DNA of 64,000 nucleotides from Amycolatopsis mongoliensis (lineage in GTDB: Bacteria > Actinomycetota > Actinomycetes > Mycobacteriales > Pseudonocardiaceae): assembly GCF_030285665.1 (NCBI RefSeq), contig NZ_CP127295.1, positions 3,472,001-3,536,000 on the forward strand, given 5' to 3'. The notes below the pieces were generated by a model, which saw nothing but the letters and a program-made list of their open reading frames with translations, was not told the DNA's origin and made no database searches. Position numbers and translations under genes: made by a program. This document shows, one piece after another, positions 52,373 through 60,795 of the stretch. Each line of letters begins with the position of its first letter. The first letter of the stretch is position 1.

Positions 52373-53907
52373 GGGCGGCCTCCGGCGGTCCGTCGTACGG
52401 GACGCTGTCCGGCTGTCCGGATCTCGACGTCGTAATCGGGCCCGCGGAACTGTCCGCGAGGCGTGGTCAGCACGGCTGTCGAGCCGTCACGCGGTAACCG
52501 GAGGACGATCTCGATCCGGCCATCGGACGTCGTGCTCCGCCGGCCGCCGCCGCGGCCGGGTGCGGCACCGAGGGCTCGCCCCAGCAGGTCCAGCAGCCGT
52601 TCGAACACGCTGTGATCCAGCGTTCCGAACGAAGACAGCCGGACCGGGCCACCCGTGTCGAGCATGTCCCACGCCGCTTCGAGTTCGGCTCGCTCCGCGC
52701 GCGCCTGTTCGGCTCTCGCCGCGCGCACGGCTGCGACGTCGCGAACTTTGCCGGTGCGGCTGAACCGCTCCGTGCGTCCGCTGGTCCTGAGGAGCGGGGA
52801 GACCTCGACCGGCGGGGCCTCCGCCCATGCTGAGGTCGAACTGATCAGCTCGGGGTCGGGATGCGCAAGGTGGGCATGACGCGCGGAGCTGAGCCCGAAA
52901 ACGGTCGACCACAGCCGGTGGAGGTCGTCCTGAGCGGGAACCACCGTGAACCACCGGGCGAGTTCGCGGAAGTCGGAGACGGCGCTGCTCGTCCGCCGTC
53001 GCGACTCCGTGATCCGGTCGAGCACCTGGAGCAGGGTGATGATCGCCTTGCGGGCCACGATGTGCAGGTGCTCGACCCGTGGCTGGGATCCGTCGACCGG
53101 CAGGAACCACGCGCGCAGGCCCGCCCATTTAGCGCGCCGGTGTTCGAGCCAGGCCGGTCCCGGGTCGCTGGTCGTGAGCTGGGGGAGATCCGCGCCGGTC
53201 AGGGCGCGCAGCTGCATCAGGCCGACACCGTGGTCCTCGACCTGCTGGATCCGGACCGCGATCGTGTGCGCCCGGTGCTCGAGATTGGTGAGGAATTCCT
53301 GGAGGTAGGCGACCGTACTCGCCTTGACCTCGTGGAACGTCGTGAGGTTCGCCCCGTCGGCGCGCAGGAGCCGCTGCAGTTCGCCGTTGAACTGCTTCGT
53401 GTTGCCACGCAACGCTTCGAGATGAGCCTCGAGTTCGAGCAGCGCGGTGAAGATGCGCCGGTTGGTGCCCCTGTCCAGCTCCCGGACCAGATCGCCGAGC
53501 CGGTCGGCGATCGCGTCGAGCACCGCCGTCTGCAACGCACCGGTCGCGGCGAGGACGTTCATGGCGTGCACAACGCCGGCGAAGGCGGCTTCTCCCTGAC
53601 GGGTCAGGGAGTACTGGAGGTTGCGACGTTCGTATTCACCGGCCGTCCGGTAGTTCTCGGAGTGGTTCTGAACGACATCGACGAGGTTCCAGTCGCGGAG
53701 CTGTTTCAGCCTCCCGGTGAGTTCGTCGTCTTCGATCGCTTCGAGCCAGCCGATCGAGCGCAACCACGCTCGCACGTCGTCCAGGCTCAGCGCGGTCTCG
53801 AGCCGTTCGTTCGCCTCACCGAAAGCGTGCAGGATCGAGACGTCGAGCCCGGCCCGATCCCCGCTGGTGAAGCGGAACATCTCGGGCGGGACACGGATCG
53901 GATCCAT
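52369..53907 (-). CDS. jetA: Wadjet type II JetA (MukF/kleisin-like)
   Basis: The protein has 512 residues and belongs to the TIGR02677 type. It starts at ATG 53907 with GGGAGG upstream. The N-terminus (PPEMFRFTSGDRAGLDVSIL then WLRSIGWLE) is a winged helix. A long helical middle follows (ALLELEAHLEALRGNTKQF) and a winged-helix C-terminal part (GTLDHSVFERLLDLLGRALG). It bridges the JetC heads and, with JetB, regulates them. It is the second gene of the operon, 80 bases after jetD. Confidence 0.9.
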   Translation of the reverse strand: MDPIRVPPEMFRFTSGDRAGLDVSILHAFGEANERLETALSLDDVRAWLRSIGWLEAIEDDELTGRLKQLRDWNLVDVVQNHSENYRTAGEYERRNLQYSLTRQGEAAFAGVVHAMNVLAATGALQTAVLDAIADRLGDLVRELDRGTNRRIFTALLELEAHLEALRGNTKQFNGELQRLLRADGANLTTFHEVKASTVAYLQEFLTNLEHRAHTIAVRIQQVEDHGVGLMQLRALTGADLPQLTTSDPGPAWLEHRRAKWAGLRAWFLPVDGSQPRVEHLHIVARKAIITLLQVLDRITESRRRTSSAVSDFRELARWFTVVPAQDDLHRLWSTVFGLSSARHAHLAHPDPELISSTSAWAEAPPVEVSPLLRTSGRTERFSRTGKVRDVAAVRAARAEQARAERAELEAAWDMLDTGGPVRLSSFGTLDHSVFERLLDLLGRALGAAPGRGGGRRSTTSDGRIEIVLRLPRDGSTAVLTTPRGQFRGPDYDVEIRTAGQRPVRRTAGGRP

Positions 53908-53987
53908 GCTGCCTCCCGGTGGTCAACGGCCAAGCTACGGGATGGCACCGACAGTTTCGGGGGTGCCGCCTCGGTGACCACGGTTTG

Positions 53988-55184
53988 TCACGTTGTTGTC
54001 CGCCGAACGATTTCATCCAGAAGAGCCATTGCCAACCGCTCTTCCGGAACCGTCTTGCCGAGTTCGGTGAGCTGCCCGGCCAGCTCCCTGTCCCACGGCA
54101 CCCCGGTGACGCGGCCTACAGGAGGCCCATCTGTCACGGCAGCCACATAGTCGGCGCAGTGCATCCGCCAGGGCGCGGCACCGGTTCTGGCGACGACATT
54201 GGCCGCGATCCTGAGCCCTTCGCCGTCGAAGTCACCGTGGTAGTACAGCGTCGAACCGGCGGCACGCAGCCTGTTGAGCAGAAGGATGCCGGCGCTGCTC
54301 GGCCAGCCCGACGTGCACACCAGCGGCGGGCAGTCCGGGCCGAACCGGTCGAGCGCCACGGCGAGGACACTGGGGTTCTCGAAGATCCACACTTCCGGCG
54401 GAACTCCGGTCAGCCGGGTCGTGGCCCGGAGCTGCTGCAGAGTCAGCGTCGCCGCCAGCCCGGCGTCGGCGCAGAGGCCGAGAATGCGGCCGGCAACGCC
54501 GCCTTGCGCGCGCAGCCCGGCGGCGAGCACGGTGGAGGAAAGCTGGTCATCGGCGATCCCCGCCCGTTCCCACAAGGCCCGGCGTTCGGGCGCGTCGACC
54601 GGAGGCGGGACGTCGTAGATGGCGACCAGGGCCTTGAGGACGAGGTGGGCGCAGCGCGTGCCCTCGTCAAGAGCATGTGTGTGGCCGAGCACCTTGTCCG
54701 CGAAAGACGGTAACGGCTGTCCGGCTGCAGGGAGTTCCGCGAGCACCCGCAGAGCCTTGCCGAGTTCGTTCTTCGTGCGGGCGACCGACCCTTCGACGAG
54801 TCCCGCTCGCCGGACCCCGGCCGTCCAGTCGGCCAGCGCGGGCTGAGCCGCGACAACCGGGTGGCCGCCGAGCCATTCCCACAGCTCGGCTCGCCGCGCC
54901 TCGGCCTCACGTCGTTCCGCTGCGCGATCACCGATCGGTCCGATCAGTCGGGTCACTACGTCGCGGGTGTCTTGGCCAGTCCGTTCCCGGAGCACTTCGT
55001 CGAGCCGCTCCAGAGCGATGCTGAGGTGCTGGCCGGGCAGCCGCGCGGAACCGAGCAGGTCGGCGACGGCGGTCCGCTGGTCGAAATCCAGCGGCCCCAC
55101 GTTGACCCGGCTGACCGGCCGACCACTCGAAAGCCGCGCGTGCACGGCTTGCCAGAGCGGCATCAAGGCGAGTGACAGTTCCAC
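53988..55184 (-). CDS. jetD: Wadjet type II JetD, TOPRIM-fold nuclease
   Basis: The protein has 398 residues from GTG 55184 (398 codons plus stop); ATG 55163 is equally possible. A longer frame to 55283 adds a hydrophobic stretch unlike the family and is rejected. It is TIGR02679/DUF2399-like. TOPRIM catalytic residues are visible as IFENPSVLAV (Glu269) and YYHGDFDGEG (Asp318, Asp320). JetD cuts plasmid DNA once JetABC has extruded it. Here it is the first gene of the operon, ahead of jetA, whereas jetD follows jetC in the arrangement I know best. Confidence 0.9.
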   Translation of the reverse strand: MELSLALMPLWQAVHARLSSGRPVSRVNVGPLDFDQRTAVADLLGSARLPGQHLSIALERLDEVLRERTGQDTRDVVTRLIGPIGDRAAERREAEARRAELWEWLGGHPVVAAQPALADWTAGVRRAGLVEGSVARTKNELGKALRVLAELPAAGQPLPSFADKVLGHTHALDEGTRCAHLVLKALVAIYDVPPPVDAPERRALWERAGIADDQLSSTVLAAGLRAQGGVAGRILGLCADAGLAATLTLQQLRATTRLTGVPPEVWIFENPSVLAVALDRFGPDCPPLVCTSGWPSSAGILLLNRLRAAGSTLYYHGDFDGEGLRIAANVVARTGAAPWRMHCADYVAAVTDGPPVGRVTGVPWDRELAGQLTELGKTVPEERLAMALLDEIVRRTTT

Positions 55185-55383
55185 GATGCCCACCAGGATA
55201 AGGAAGAGATCAAGCGCGACGGCGATCGAGCAGGCATTCGCCGAGGCCGGCGAACACGCGTCGACGGGGGCCATCGGCAGCACGCCCGTCCAGGCCAGGT
55301 GCAGCCGGACGCATTCTGCGCAGCCGGGCGTCGACGTGGCGCCGGGCGGCCGGGAAGCAGGTGCTGTCGCCAGGGTCGGCCGG

Positions 55384-55701
55384 GTGTCATGCTTTCCGTA
55401 CCTGGTCGACTACGCAGAGGAGCTGCTCGGGGTGGCGTTCACGGTGGACACCTTCCAAGCCGGGTTGCGCTGCGAGGCGGCCAACACGACCAAGCCGACC
55501 GAGGTGCTCGGCAGAAGCACGCCCGGTTTCGCCGAGTGGTACGGCAACCTGTCCGAGTCCGAGAAGGACGAGCAAGCCGAAGCAGGGCGGAATGCCTTGT
55601 CGCAGTTGGTATCCGACGACGAGCCTGCCCCGCCCCGCCGGAGGTCACCAGACTCCGTCGACGAGGAGGATTTCTCCGAGATGGACTGGCTCGATGGCTG
55701 A
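55384..55701 (+). CDS. Hypothetical protein, possibly 5'-truncated
   Basis: The protein has 105 residues from GTG 55384. It has a helical start (LVDYAEELLGVAFTVDTFQA), a charged middle (ESEKDEQAEAGRNALSQLVS) and an acidic end (SVDEEDFSEMDWLDG). There is no clear ribosome site, and the frame is open further upstream into the jetD start region, so it may be the remnant of a longer gene. It overlaps the next gene by 8 bases. The family is unknown. Confidence 0.45.
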   Translation: MSCFPYLVDYAEELLGVAFTVDTFQAGLRCEAANTTKPTEVLGRSTPGFAEWYGNLSESEKDEQAEAGRNALSQLVSDDEPAPPRRRSPDSVDEEDFSEMDWLDG

Positions 55702-55996
55702 CCCGCGAAACAGCTCCCCGTTGTTCGACGCCGACGCCGTCCTCCGCAAGGCGTATTTCGGCGTTTGGCTCATCAGCCTCGTGTTCGCGGGTCTCGCCAT
55801 CTGGGGCGTCGTCCGTTACCCCCACTGGTCGTGGGTGGTCCCCATCGTGGCGGCCGTGGCCGCGCTGGCGGCGAACCACCGCCTGCGCAACGCAAATCGC
55901 CGCGGCGAAACCGTCGTGCTGGGTGCGGCGACCCTGGTGTTCGTCGTGGTGTCCGGCGTAATGCTCGGCGTCACGCTGCGCTTGGCCCGTTCTTGA
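55694..55996 (+). CDS. Small membrane protein with three helices
   Basis: The protein has 100 residues. Three membrane segments are visible (GVWLISLVFAGLAIWGVV, WVVPIVAAVAALAANH, VVLGAATLVFVVVSGVMLG) with basic loops between them. It starts within the end of the upstream gene (8-base overlap), which suggests co-translation. It is the last gene before the tRNA remnant at 56030, so it marks the chromosome side of the island boundary. The function is unknown. Confidence 0.6.
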   Translation: MADPRNSSPLFDADAVLRKAYFGVWLISLVFAGLAIWGVVRYPHWSWVVPIVAAVAALAANHRLRNANRRGETVVLGAATLVFVVVSGVMLGVTLRLARS

Positions 55997-56029
55997 CACC
56001 CGAGCGGATCTCTTCGCCACGGTGTCGAG

Positions 56030-56072
56030 TGCCCCCGGCAGGATTCGAACCTGCGACACCCGCTTTAGGAGA
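56030..56072 (-). tRNA. 3' half of tRNA-Arg(CCU): att-site remnant, not a complete tRNA
   Basis: On the minus strand the sequence runs from the anticodon loop (CTCCTAA) through the anticodon-stem 3' side, the variable loop, an intact T arm (GCAGG-TTCGAAT-CCTGC) and the acceptor 3' strand CGGGGGC plus discriminator A. No matching 5' acceptor strand (GCCCCCG) or D arm is found upstream. A tRNA 3' half starting in the anticodon loop is the usual attB/attP core of actinobacterial integrative elements. The truncated side faces right, so the element lies to the right. Confidence 0.75.
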
Positions 56073-56074
56073 GT

Positions 56075-56651
56075 GGGTGACGGCGTCGCCTAGGGCCTCT
56101 ACCAGCCACTATGACCTCACGGCTGTCCCGTATGACCCCAGAAACCACACGGTTGAACACGGTTTCGGGTCACGAAATGGGTCATGCCAGGTCGCCCGAA
56201 GTGTGGCGTAGAGCACACGCCGGACAGGCGTGTTGCCGTACTCGCATAGCTACCGACCGGTCGCGTGGCCCCATCATGACAGAGGACGGCGACGACGTGC
56301 AGCGAGGTGGCGCGGGCTCCTCCCTTTGCTGTCGCGGCGAGGCGAGCACGCTCGTCGGCGACTCTCGCTCGGGAGGTCAACCTCTGGGCCGGTAGGGTGC
56401 TCCGTCGATAACTGATAGCTGAATGGGAAGTACTCTCATGCCGGGGGTATCGAAGAGATTCAAAGTTGGTTGCAGTCTGCAGCCTGTGAAGTCCCGTTGT
56501 TCCGCTCCTCTGCCTGATGGCCGCTCGATGTCCTGGTTTGCGTGAACACCTGGGTTAGCGTGCTCAGCGCCGGCGCTGCCCGTGCCCCCGCCCGGGTGAT
56601 CAGCCGCCGGAGGTCAGGTGCGAGCTTCATTTCGGGAGACGGCGTCGGGAC
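56075..56651. other. Non-coding left end of the putative island, with short repeated motifs
   Basis: No convincing gene is seen in this 577-base stretch. Next to the tRNA remnant, TGACC occurs at 56112-56116 and 56133-56137, and its complement GGGTCA at 56167-56172 and 56179-56184. These could be arm-type sites for an integrase or excisionase. The part near 56460-56650 has an open minus frame (DLRRLITRAGARAAPALSTL) that runs into the IS remnant and may be a gene fragment. Confidence 0.4.
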
Positions 56652-57106
56652 TAGTGCTTCATCAAGCAACGTTGGGTAGGTAATCCGGGTGGCGGATCTT
56701 GGAGTTGACGGCGAAGTGGCGTTTGGGGTGGCAGTGGCGGTTGCGCCAGCGGAGGTAGCCGGCGATCGCGGCTTCCTGAGCAGCGTGGCTGGGGTAGTCG
56801 CTGCCGTCGAGGGTGAAGCAGTGGACCGCGGTGAACTCGCGCTCAATCCAGTTCAGCCACGGGGCGTTGGTGGGTGTGTAGACCAGCTCGATGTCGTTGG
56901 CCGCGCACCAGGTCCTGACCTCGGCCTTGCCGTGGGGACCGTAGTTGTCGCAGATCAGGTAGAGCTTCCCGGCCGGGAAACGTCGGTGCAGCTGTTTGCA
57001 GAAGTCGAGGAACTGCGGCCAGCGTTGCGGTCGCGGAACCGGTAGAACATCTGCCCGGTGGCGAGGTCGAGCGCGGCGAACATGTGCCGGACGCCACCGG
57101 TGCGGG
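56652..57106 (-). mobile_element. Truncated IS630-type element (455 bp)
   Basis: This segment is the reverse complement of 63083-63537 over 455 bases, apparently identical wherever I compared it. It contains one IS end (TAGTGCTTCATCAAGCAACG) and the C-terminal ~140 codons of the transposase, including ICDNYGPHGKAEVRTW and TNAPWLNWIEREF (the second Asp and Glu of the DDE set). The other half of the element is missing, and unrelated sequence begins at 57107. Confidence 0.85.
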
Positions 57107-57202
57107 CTGGCCTTGGCCGAACCGGAACCAAAGCGCGCGCTCACGCACGCTGCGCGAGCCAAGTAGCACACCAGCAGGGCGATTGCCATCCGCAGTGAAT
57201 CC

Positions 57203-57475
57203 TATTCACGCAGCCGCGTACTGGACCACCTCCGACTCGGAAAGGTTCGCGTCGCTCAGCGCGAGCCTGCCGAAGCGGCCAACGTCGGCTTGCGGGCTCT
57301 CGAGCAGGCCAACGGCATGCGCTCGTCGGTTCTGACCAAGTGGCTGGCCAGCTTGGCGGACCCGCTGGAGGCGCGGTACGCCTCCGTTCCGGCGGTTGCG
57401 GTGTTTCGCGAGGCACTGTCCGACTACATGCGCGTCAACACCGCGGGGGGCCGTCGTGAACGATCCGGCGACTGA
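57203..57475 (+). pseudogene. C-terminal fragment of an XRE/TPR-type regulator
   Basis: This open frame has no start. It encodes TPR-like helices (VLDHLRLGKVRVAQREPAEA, ANVGLRALEQANGMRSSVLT) and ends ..FREALSDYMRVNTAGGRRE. The pattern is that of the C-terminal end of actinobacterial helix-turn-helix regulators that often sit upstream of a GNAT gene, as here. The 5' part was lost near the IS630 remnant. The stop overlaps the start of the acetyltransferase pseudogene. Confidence 0.5.
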
Positions 57476-58015
57476 ACTTGTGCACTACGACCATCTCGGA
57501 CCGGAGGGCGCTGCCGACGTCGCGAAGGCGCTGAGTTCCTTATACCGCGACGTGTACGCCGAACCGCCCTACAACTGGGGCGACGAACACGTCGAGTTTT
57601 TCGCCAAGCGGTTCGAGCAGCAACGGCAAGCGCCCGGCTTTGACCTCGTCGTAGCACACGCGGCCAGCGGACTGGTGGGCTTACCTTCGGGGTGACGCTG
57701 TTGCCGGATACACCCTGGTGGCGGAACCTCACCACCGAGGTAGATAGCTCGCTGACCGAGGAACACCTCGACCGAACATTTGCGGTCGCGGAGCTGATCG
57801 TGGCCCGGGAGCGGCGACAGCGTGGTGTTGGCAAGCGGCTACACGACGAGCTCCTAGCCGGCCGTCATGAGGAGCAGGCTACGCTGACGGGGTTACCGGC
57901 TGCCGAGCCAGCCCAACAGGCTTATGCTGCCTGGGGCTGGCAACGCGTGGCGCAGAAGCGGAATCCTTTGCCGGGGTCACCCGTCTTTGATGTGATGGTT
58001 AAGGATTTCACGTAG
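57456..58015 (+). pseudogene. Frameshifted GNAT acetyltransferase
   Basis: Frame one starts at GTG 57456 (ALSSLYRDVYAEPPYNWGDE) and stops at 57695. The family continues in another frame from about 57680 (FGVTLLPDTPWWRNLTTEVD, then ERRQRGVGKRLHDELLAG with the acetyl-CoA motif, and QAYAAWGWQRVAQKRNPLPG). A single lost base near 57676-57682 explains the break. The whole would be ~186 residues. It is a common stand-alone actinobacterial acetyltransferase type, inactive here unless this is a sequencing error. Confidence 0.7.
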
Positions 58016-58137
58016 CTCAAACCAAGAATTTCCCTACAGCGCATGGCGCCGCAGTTTCCACCCTTCCGTCTCTCCGCCACTTTCTGCTGACCTTCGATGC
58101 CGTGCGGCATGGTTTCAAGTAGGTGTAAAGTAAGCGT

Positions 58138-59376
58138 ATGACGGAGCAAGGTTCCAACGATCCGCGGGAGAAGCGACAGCAACTCAAGGCTGGCGGAGCT
58201 ATGAAGGCCTTGCCCCCGGAAGTCGTCGGCGCAGTCATTGCGCATCCCGTTCATCAGGCCAACCGTGCCCGCATAGAGACCCTGATCGAATGGCTCCGGT
58301 CATGCAAGGAGCCAGGAGACTACAATGAATTCCAACGTCACTTGTTCAAAGCCGTCTACGAGGTCGAGGAGCGCCGCAGTCAGTGCTCCCGCATCGTCAA
58401 GCGGCTACGAAAGGGCGAGTCACTTCCGGTCGACCGGCCGGCACCGTCAAATGACAGCGACCCAAGCGTGTTGGCAACATGGGAATTTGAGCTCTTTGTA
58501 TACGAGCGCTTGGCTCGACAGTTGCGGACCGTTGGCGATGGCTTAGCTTGGCGCTGTTTTGGTTATGACAGGCGCCTAATACTTGCTTTGTCCCGCAATG
58601 CATCGCCCGGCATGATGTATGGCAAAGAGGGTTTGCCGTTCGAGCTTGGTCGCGTCAATCATCTGTGGGACGACCGTCAACATTTCACGCTTCTGCATGA
58701 CCTCACAAACTGCCTCCGCATTGCCGACCTTTCCGAGTTCACGGCAGATGGTGGAATCCTGCTACACGAAGTCAAGAAGAACCCGCAGGCCGACCGAAGC
58801 GCCCAAATGAAGCGTATTGAGGTCGCTGTCAACGCCGTGATGCACGGCGGGACTCTTCCTGGGGAGCAGCTTGACGCGCGACTGGTTGAGCTAAATGAGC
58901 CCTATGCCGTGAACCTTAGGCAACTTGATGACCTGCTCCAGCTTGCCAAGCGGCACGGTTGCCGGGGGATGCGCCTGTCTCAAGGCCGAGCCCTCTTTGC
59001 CACCTCGATCCCTGATAATTACAATCGCTGGAAAGATAATCCTGAAGCCGGTATGGCCTCGTCTGATTCAGCTCGGCTGCGAGCCATTAAACGCGCTGGA
59101 ATCGGCAAAGCGATGCATCATATTCAAGGATTCAGCGGCGATACTGCGGCACGCTCTCCCATCATGGCACCATGGTCGATCTACCCATTCAGTGCAGAGG
59201 ATTGTTCCGCGCTCATCTGTGATCTGCTTGGTTTCCAAACAACCCTTTCTGTAGATTCACTTGTCGACAGCCTGACGGCGGTTGGCCTCCACGCTGAGAT
59301 TCTTCTCAGCCCGGCCGATGGTGAGCTAAGCGGCGAAAAAGGGTGCTACGCGCCTGGATGGACAACAGATCGCTGA
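58138..59376 (+). CDS. Unknown protein with a PD-(D/E)xK-like core
   Basis: The protein has 412 residues and I recognise no named family. Residues 195-225 read IADLSEFTADGGILLHEVKK...QMKR. Asp197, Glu211-x-Lys213 and Gln223 fit the PD-(D/E)xK nuclease pattern, and a preceding helix with Glu (WEFELFVYERLARQL, ~115-129) could supply the first acidic residue. The N-terminal ~110 residues are helical and charged. Base use is clearly less GC-rich than the flanks. It converges on the 319-residue nuclease-like gene. Beyond an A-run at 59336-59340 a second frame stays open to 59525 and looks like the true C-terminus, so the gene may carry a frameshift. Confidence 0.65.
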   Translation: MTEQGSNDPREKRQQLKAGGAMKALPPEVVGAVIAHPVHQANRARIETLIEWLRSCKEPGDYNEFQRHLFKAVYEVEERRSQCSRIVKRLRKGESLPVDRPAPSNDSDPSVLATWEFELFVYERLARQLRTVGDGLAWRCFGYDRRLILALSRNASPGMMYGKEGLPFELGRVNHLWDDRQHFTLLHDLTNCLRIADLSEFTADGGILLHEVKKNPQADRSAQMKRIEVAVNAVMHGGTLPGEQLDARLVELNEPYAVNLRQLDDLLQLAKRHGCRGMRLSQGRALFATSIPDNYNRWKDNPEAGMASSDSARLRAIKRAGIGKAMHHIQGFSGDTAARSPIMAPWSIYPFSAEDCSALICDLLGFQTTLSVDSLVDSLTAVGLHAEILLSPADGELSGEKGCYAPGWTTDR

Positions 59377-59525
59377 CACTGCATGCCGAAGGCTTGAACG
59401 TGCTGCTGTATGAACTCCTGGAACCGGACGCCTGGGCGCGCGGGGTGCTGGAGACACTGAGCGGTGAGACCCGGCCGGGCTCGCCAGGTGTAGTTTTTGC
59501 AAATGAAGCTTCCAGCTGGCTTTGA
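59343..59525 (+). CDS. Likely out-of-frame C-terminal part of the preceding gene
   Basis: This 60-codon frame (LTLHAEGLNVLLYELLEPDA; LETLSGETRPGSPGVVFANE) is in the -1 frame relative to the 412-residue gene and takes over just where that frame becomes less protein-like. It has no ribosome site of its own. It reads as a natural continuation, so I treat it as the lost C-terminus and not as a separate gene. Confidence 0.4.
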   Translation: MLRAWMDNRSLTLHAEGLNVLLYELLEPDAWARGVLETLSGETRPGSPGVVFANEASSWL

Positions 59526-59527
59526 CG

Positions 59528-60487
59528 CTATTCCAAACGTACGAGGTCGTCCCGAGTGACAGCCACAGTTTTTTGGGAGCCCCGCAGGCTAGCCGAAGGC
59601 ATTGGACGTGCACGGATAGCGATGACAAAGACAGTAACGCCAGAGGCGTGCAACCTCGGTGGCCATAAGGTCGCCTCCTCGTCGGACGAGATCTGAAGGT
59701 TGTTCTCACTCAGGTTTATGACGATGAGATAGGAGACTGTCTTGCCGTAGTCGTGTGCATACTGGACTGCCTGATTGAAACCCTTCCGTATGTATGAAAC
59801 GTCGTAGTTGTCGCCGTTGTACAGCTTCGTCTCTTCAACCAGAGAGTCATCGCTGCCCAGGTTGGCGATATTGTCCGCCTCGCCTGATGCTGAACGGGGT
59901 TGGGAAATAATGTAGTCCACACCTTGGTCAAACAAGAACTTCTGAATATATCGGTCGTAGATTGCCTCCCCATGCTTCTTGTCTGTATTGTATCGTGCGT
60001 AAAGCTCGTTGACGTCGAAAGTCTCCAGCCGCCGCTTCAGTCGTTCCATTAGGTAGAGCGTCTGACTGGCCGTGCCGAGTCGCTCTTGCAAGTAGTCAAC
60101 GAATGGCTCAATCGCCTGGTCGGTCATACAACGCAGCGCAGCGTCAAGGTCGCGTTCACCGAAAGGTGCGAAGGAGAAGGCGAACAGATTGATCTGAGCG
60201 TTACCGTCAGCGAGGTCATTCAGCAGTTGCCAGACAACTTTCGCGCGCCCCTCTTCAGTATTAGGCCAGTCGTAGCCGTCACTGTTGATGTTCTGGTCGA
60301 TCCAATCCTTCGCGATGAACTCAGGGTCGAATCGCTGGACTGACTCAACGATCGCTCTGAGTGCGGGTGAATTAAGGACGAAGCTCCGAAGGTAGCGACA
60401 CTCAGTTACATATGCATCCTGACCAGTTTTGTAGAGGCGTCGGTAGCGGTCGCGCAGCTTGATTTGAAGGTTTTGCTCGTACTTCAC
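59528..60487 (-). CDS. Unknown protein with a PD-(D/E)xK nuclease-like domain
   Basis: The protein has 319 residues. The C-terminal half has the full nuclease layout: helix with Glu174 (HGEAIYDRYIQKFLFDQG), Asp205 (SGEADNI), Glu219-x-Lys221 (VEETKLYNGD), then Gln239 in GFNQAVQYAHDYGK, followed by a YLIVINLSE strand. The N-terminal ~165 residues are helical and may bind a partner or DNA. Its start overlaps the stop of the zinc-ribbon gene (ATGA), so the two are coupled. I know no named family. A restriction-like or other DNA-cleaving role is inferred. Confidence 0.7.
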   Translation of the reverse strand: MKYEQNLQIKLRDRYRRLYKTGQDAYVTECRYLRSFVLNSPALRAIVESVQRFDPEFIAKDWIDQNINSDGYDWPNTEEGRAKVVWQLLNDLADGNAQINLFAFSFAPFGERDLDAALRCMTDQAIEPFVDYLQERLGTASQTLYLMERLKRRLETFDVNELYARYNTDKKHGEAIYDRYIQKFLFDQGVDYIISQPRSASGEADNIANLGSDDSLVEETKLYNGDNYDVSYIRKGFNQAVQYAHDYGKTVSYLIVINLSENNLQISSDEEATLWPPRLHASGVTVFVIAIRARPMPSASLRGSQKTVAVTRDDLVRLE

Positions 60488-60699
60488 TCGAAGAGTCCTC
60501 TCAGATATTTCTTAATTTCCTCAATCACGCTATATAACGAGCCATTGCTGTCAATCAAGTGAATCATGGAGTGGCAACATCGGCAGCGACGGTGTACCTG
60601 CGTGTGCACATCTAACAGCTGGACTTCGATGACGTAACTGCACTGCGGACAGGGAAATTCGATGAACTGTGACAGCAGTCTGTGGGAAAAGTCGGACAA
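60484..60699 (-). CDS. Small zinc-ribbon protein
   Basis: The protein has 71 residues. Cys17-x2-Cys20 and Cys39-x-Cys41-Cys42 form a zinc-ribbon-like pair of knuckles (FPCPQCSYVIEV, RRCRCCHSMIHL), followed by a helix (LYSVIEEIKKYLRGLFE). It overlaps the downstream nuclease-like gene by 4 bases. It likely acts as a small DNA- or protein-binding partner of that nuclease. Confidence 0.7.
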   Translation of the reverse strand: MSDFSHRLLSQFIEFPCPQCSYVIEVQLLDVHTQVHRRCRCCHSMIHLIDSNGSLYSVIEEIKKYLRGLFE

Positions 60700-60795
60700 C
60701 GGGGCGCCTCCGGTATGTGCTATGGGGCATCACGCGTGATCAACTCTCGACACCCTCGTTCCCGGGTTGTCTCGCTGCGCAGCAACCAACTTTTA

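Noticed and set aside
55185..55283. Longer N-terminus for JetD
   Set aside because: It would add a Cys/Ala/Leu-rich hydrophobic stretch that is not expected in this cytoplasmic nuclease family. GTG 55184 or ATG 55163 gives a family-like start.
56030..56110. Complete tRNA gene on the minus strand
   Set aside because: The 3' half is excellent, but no 5' acceptor strand complementary to CGGGGGC and no proper D arm can be found within tRNA distance.
56117..56380. 87-codon minus-strand open frame in the island left end
   Set aside because: It has no ribosome site and no protein-like pattern, and it covers the region of repeated TGACC motifs.
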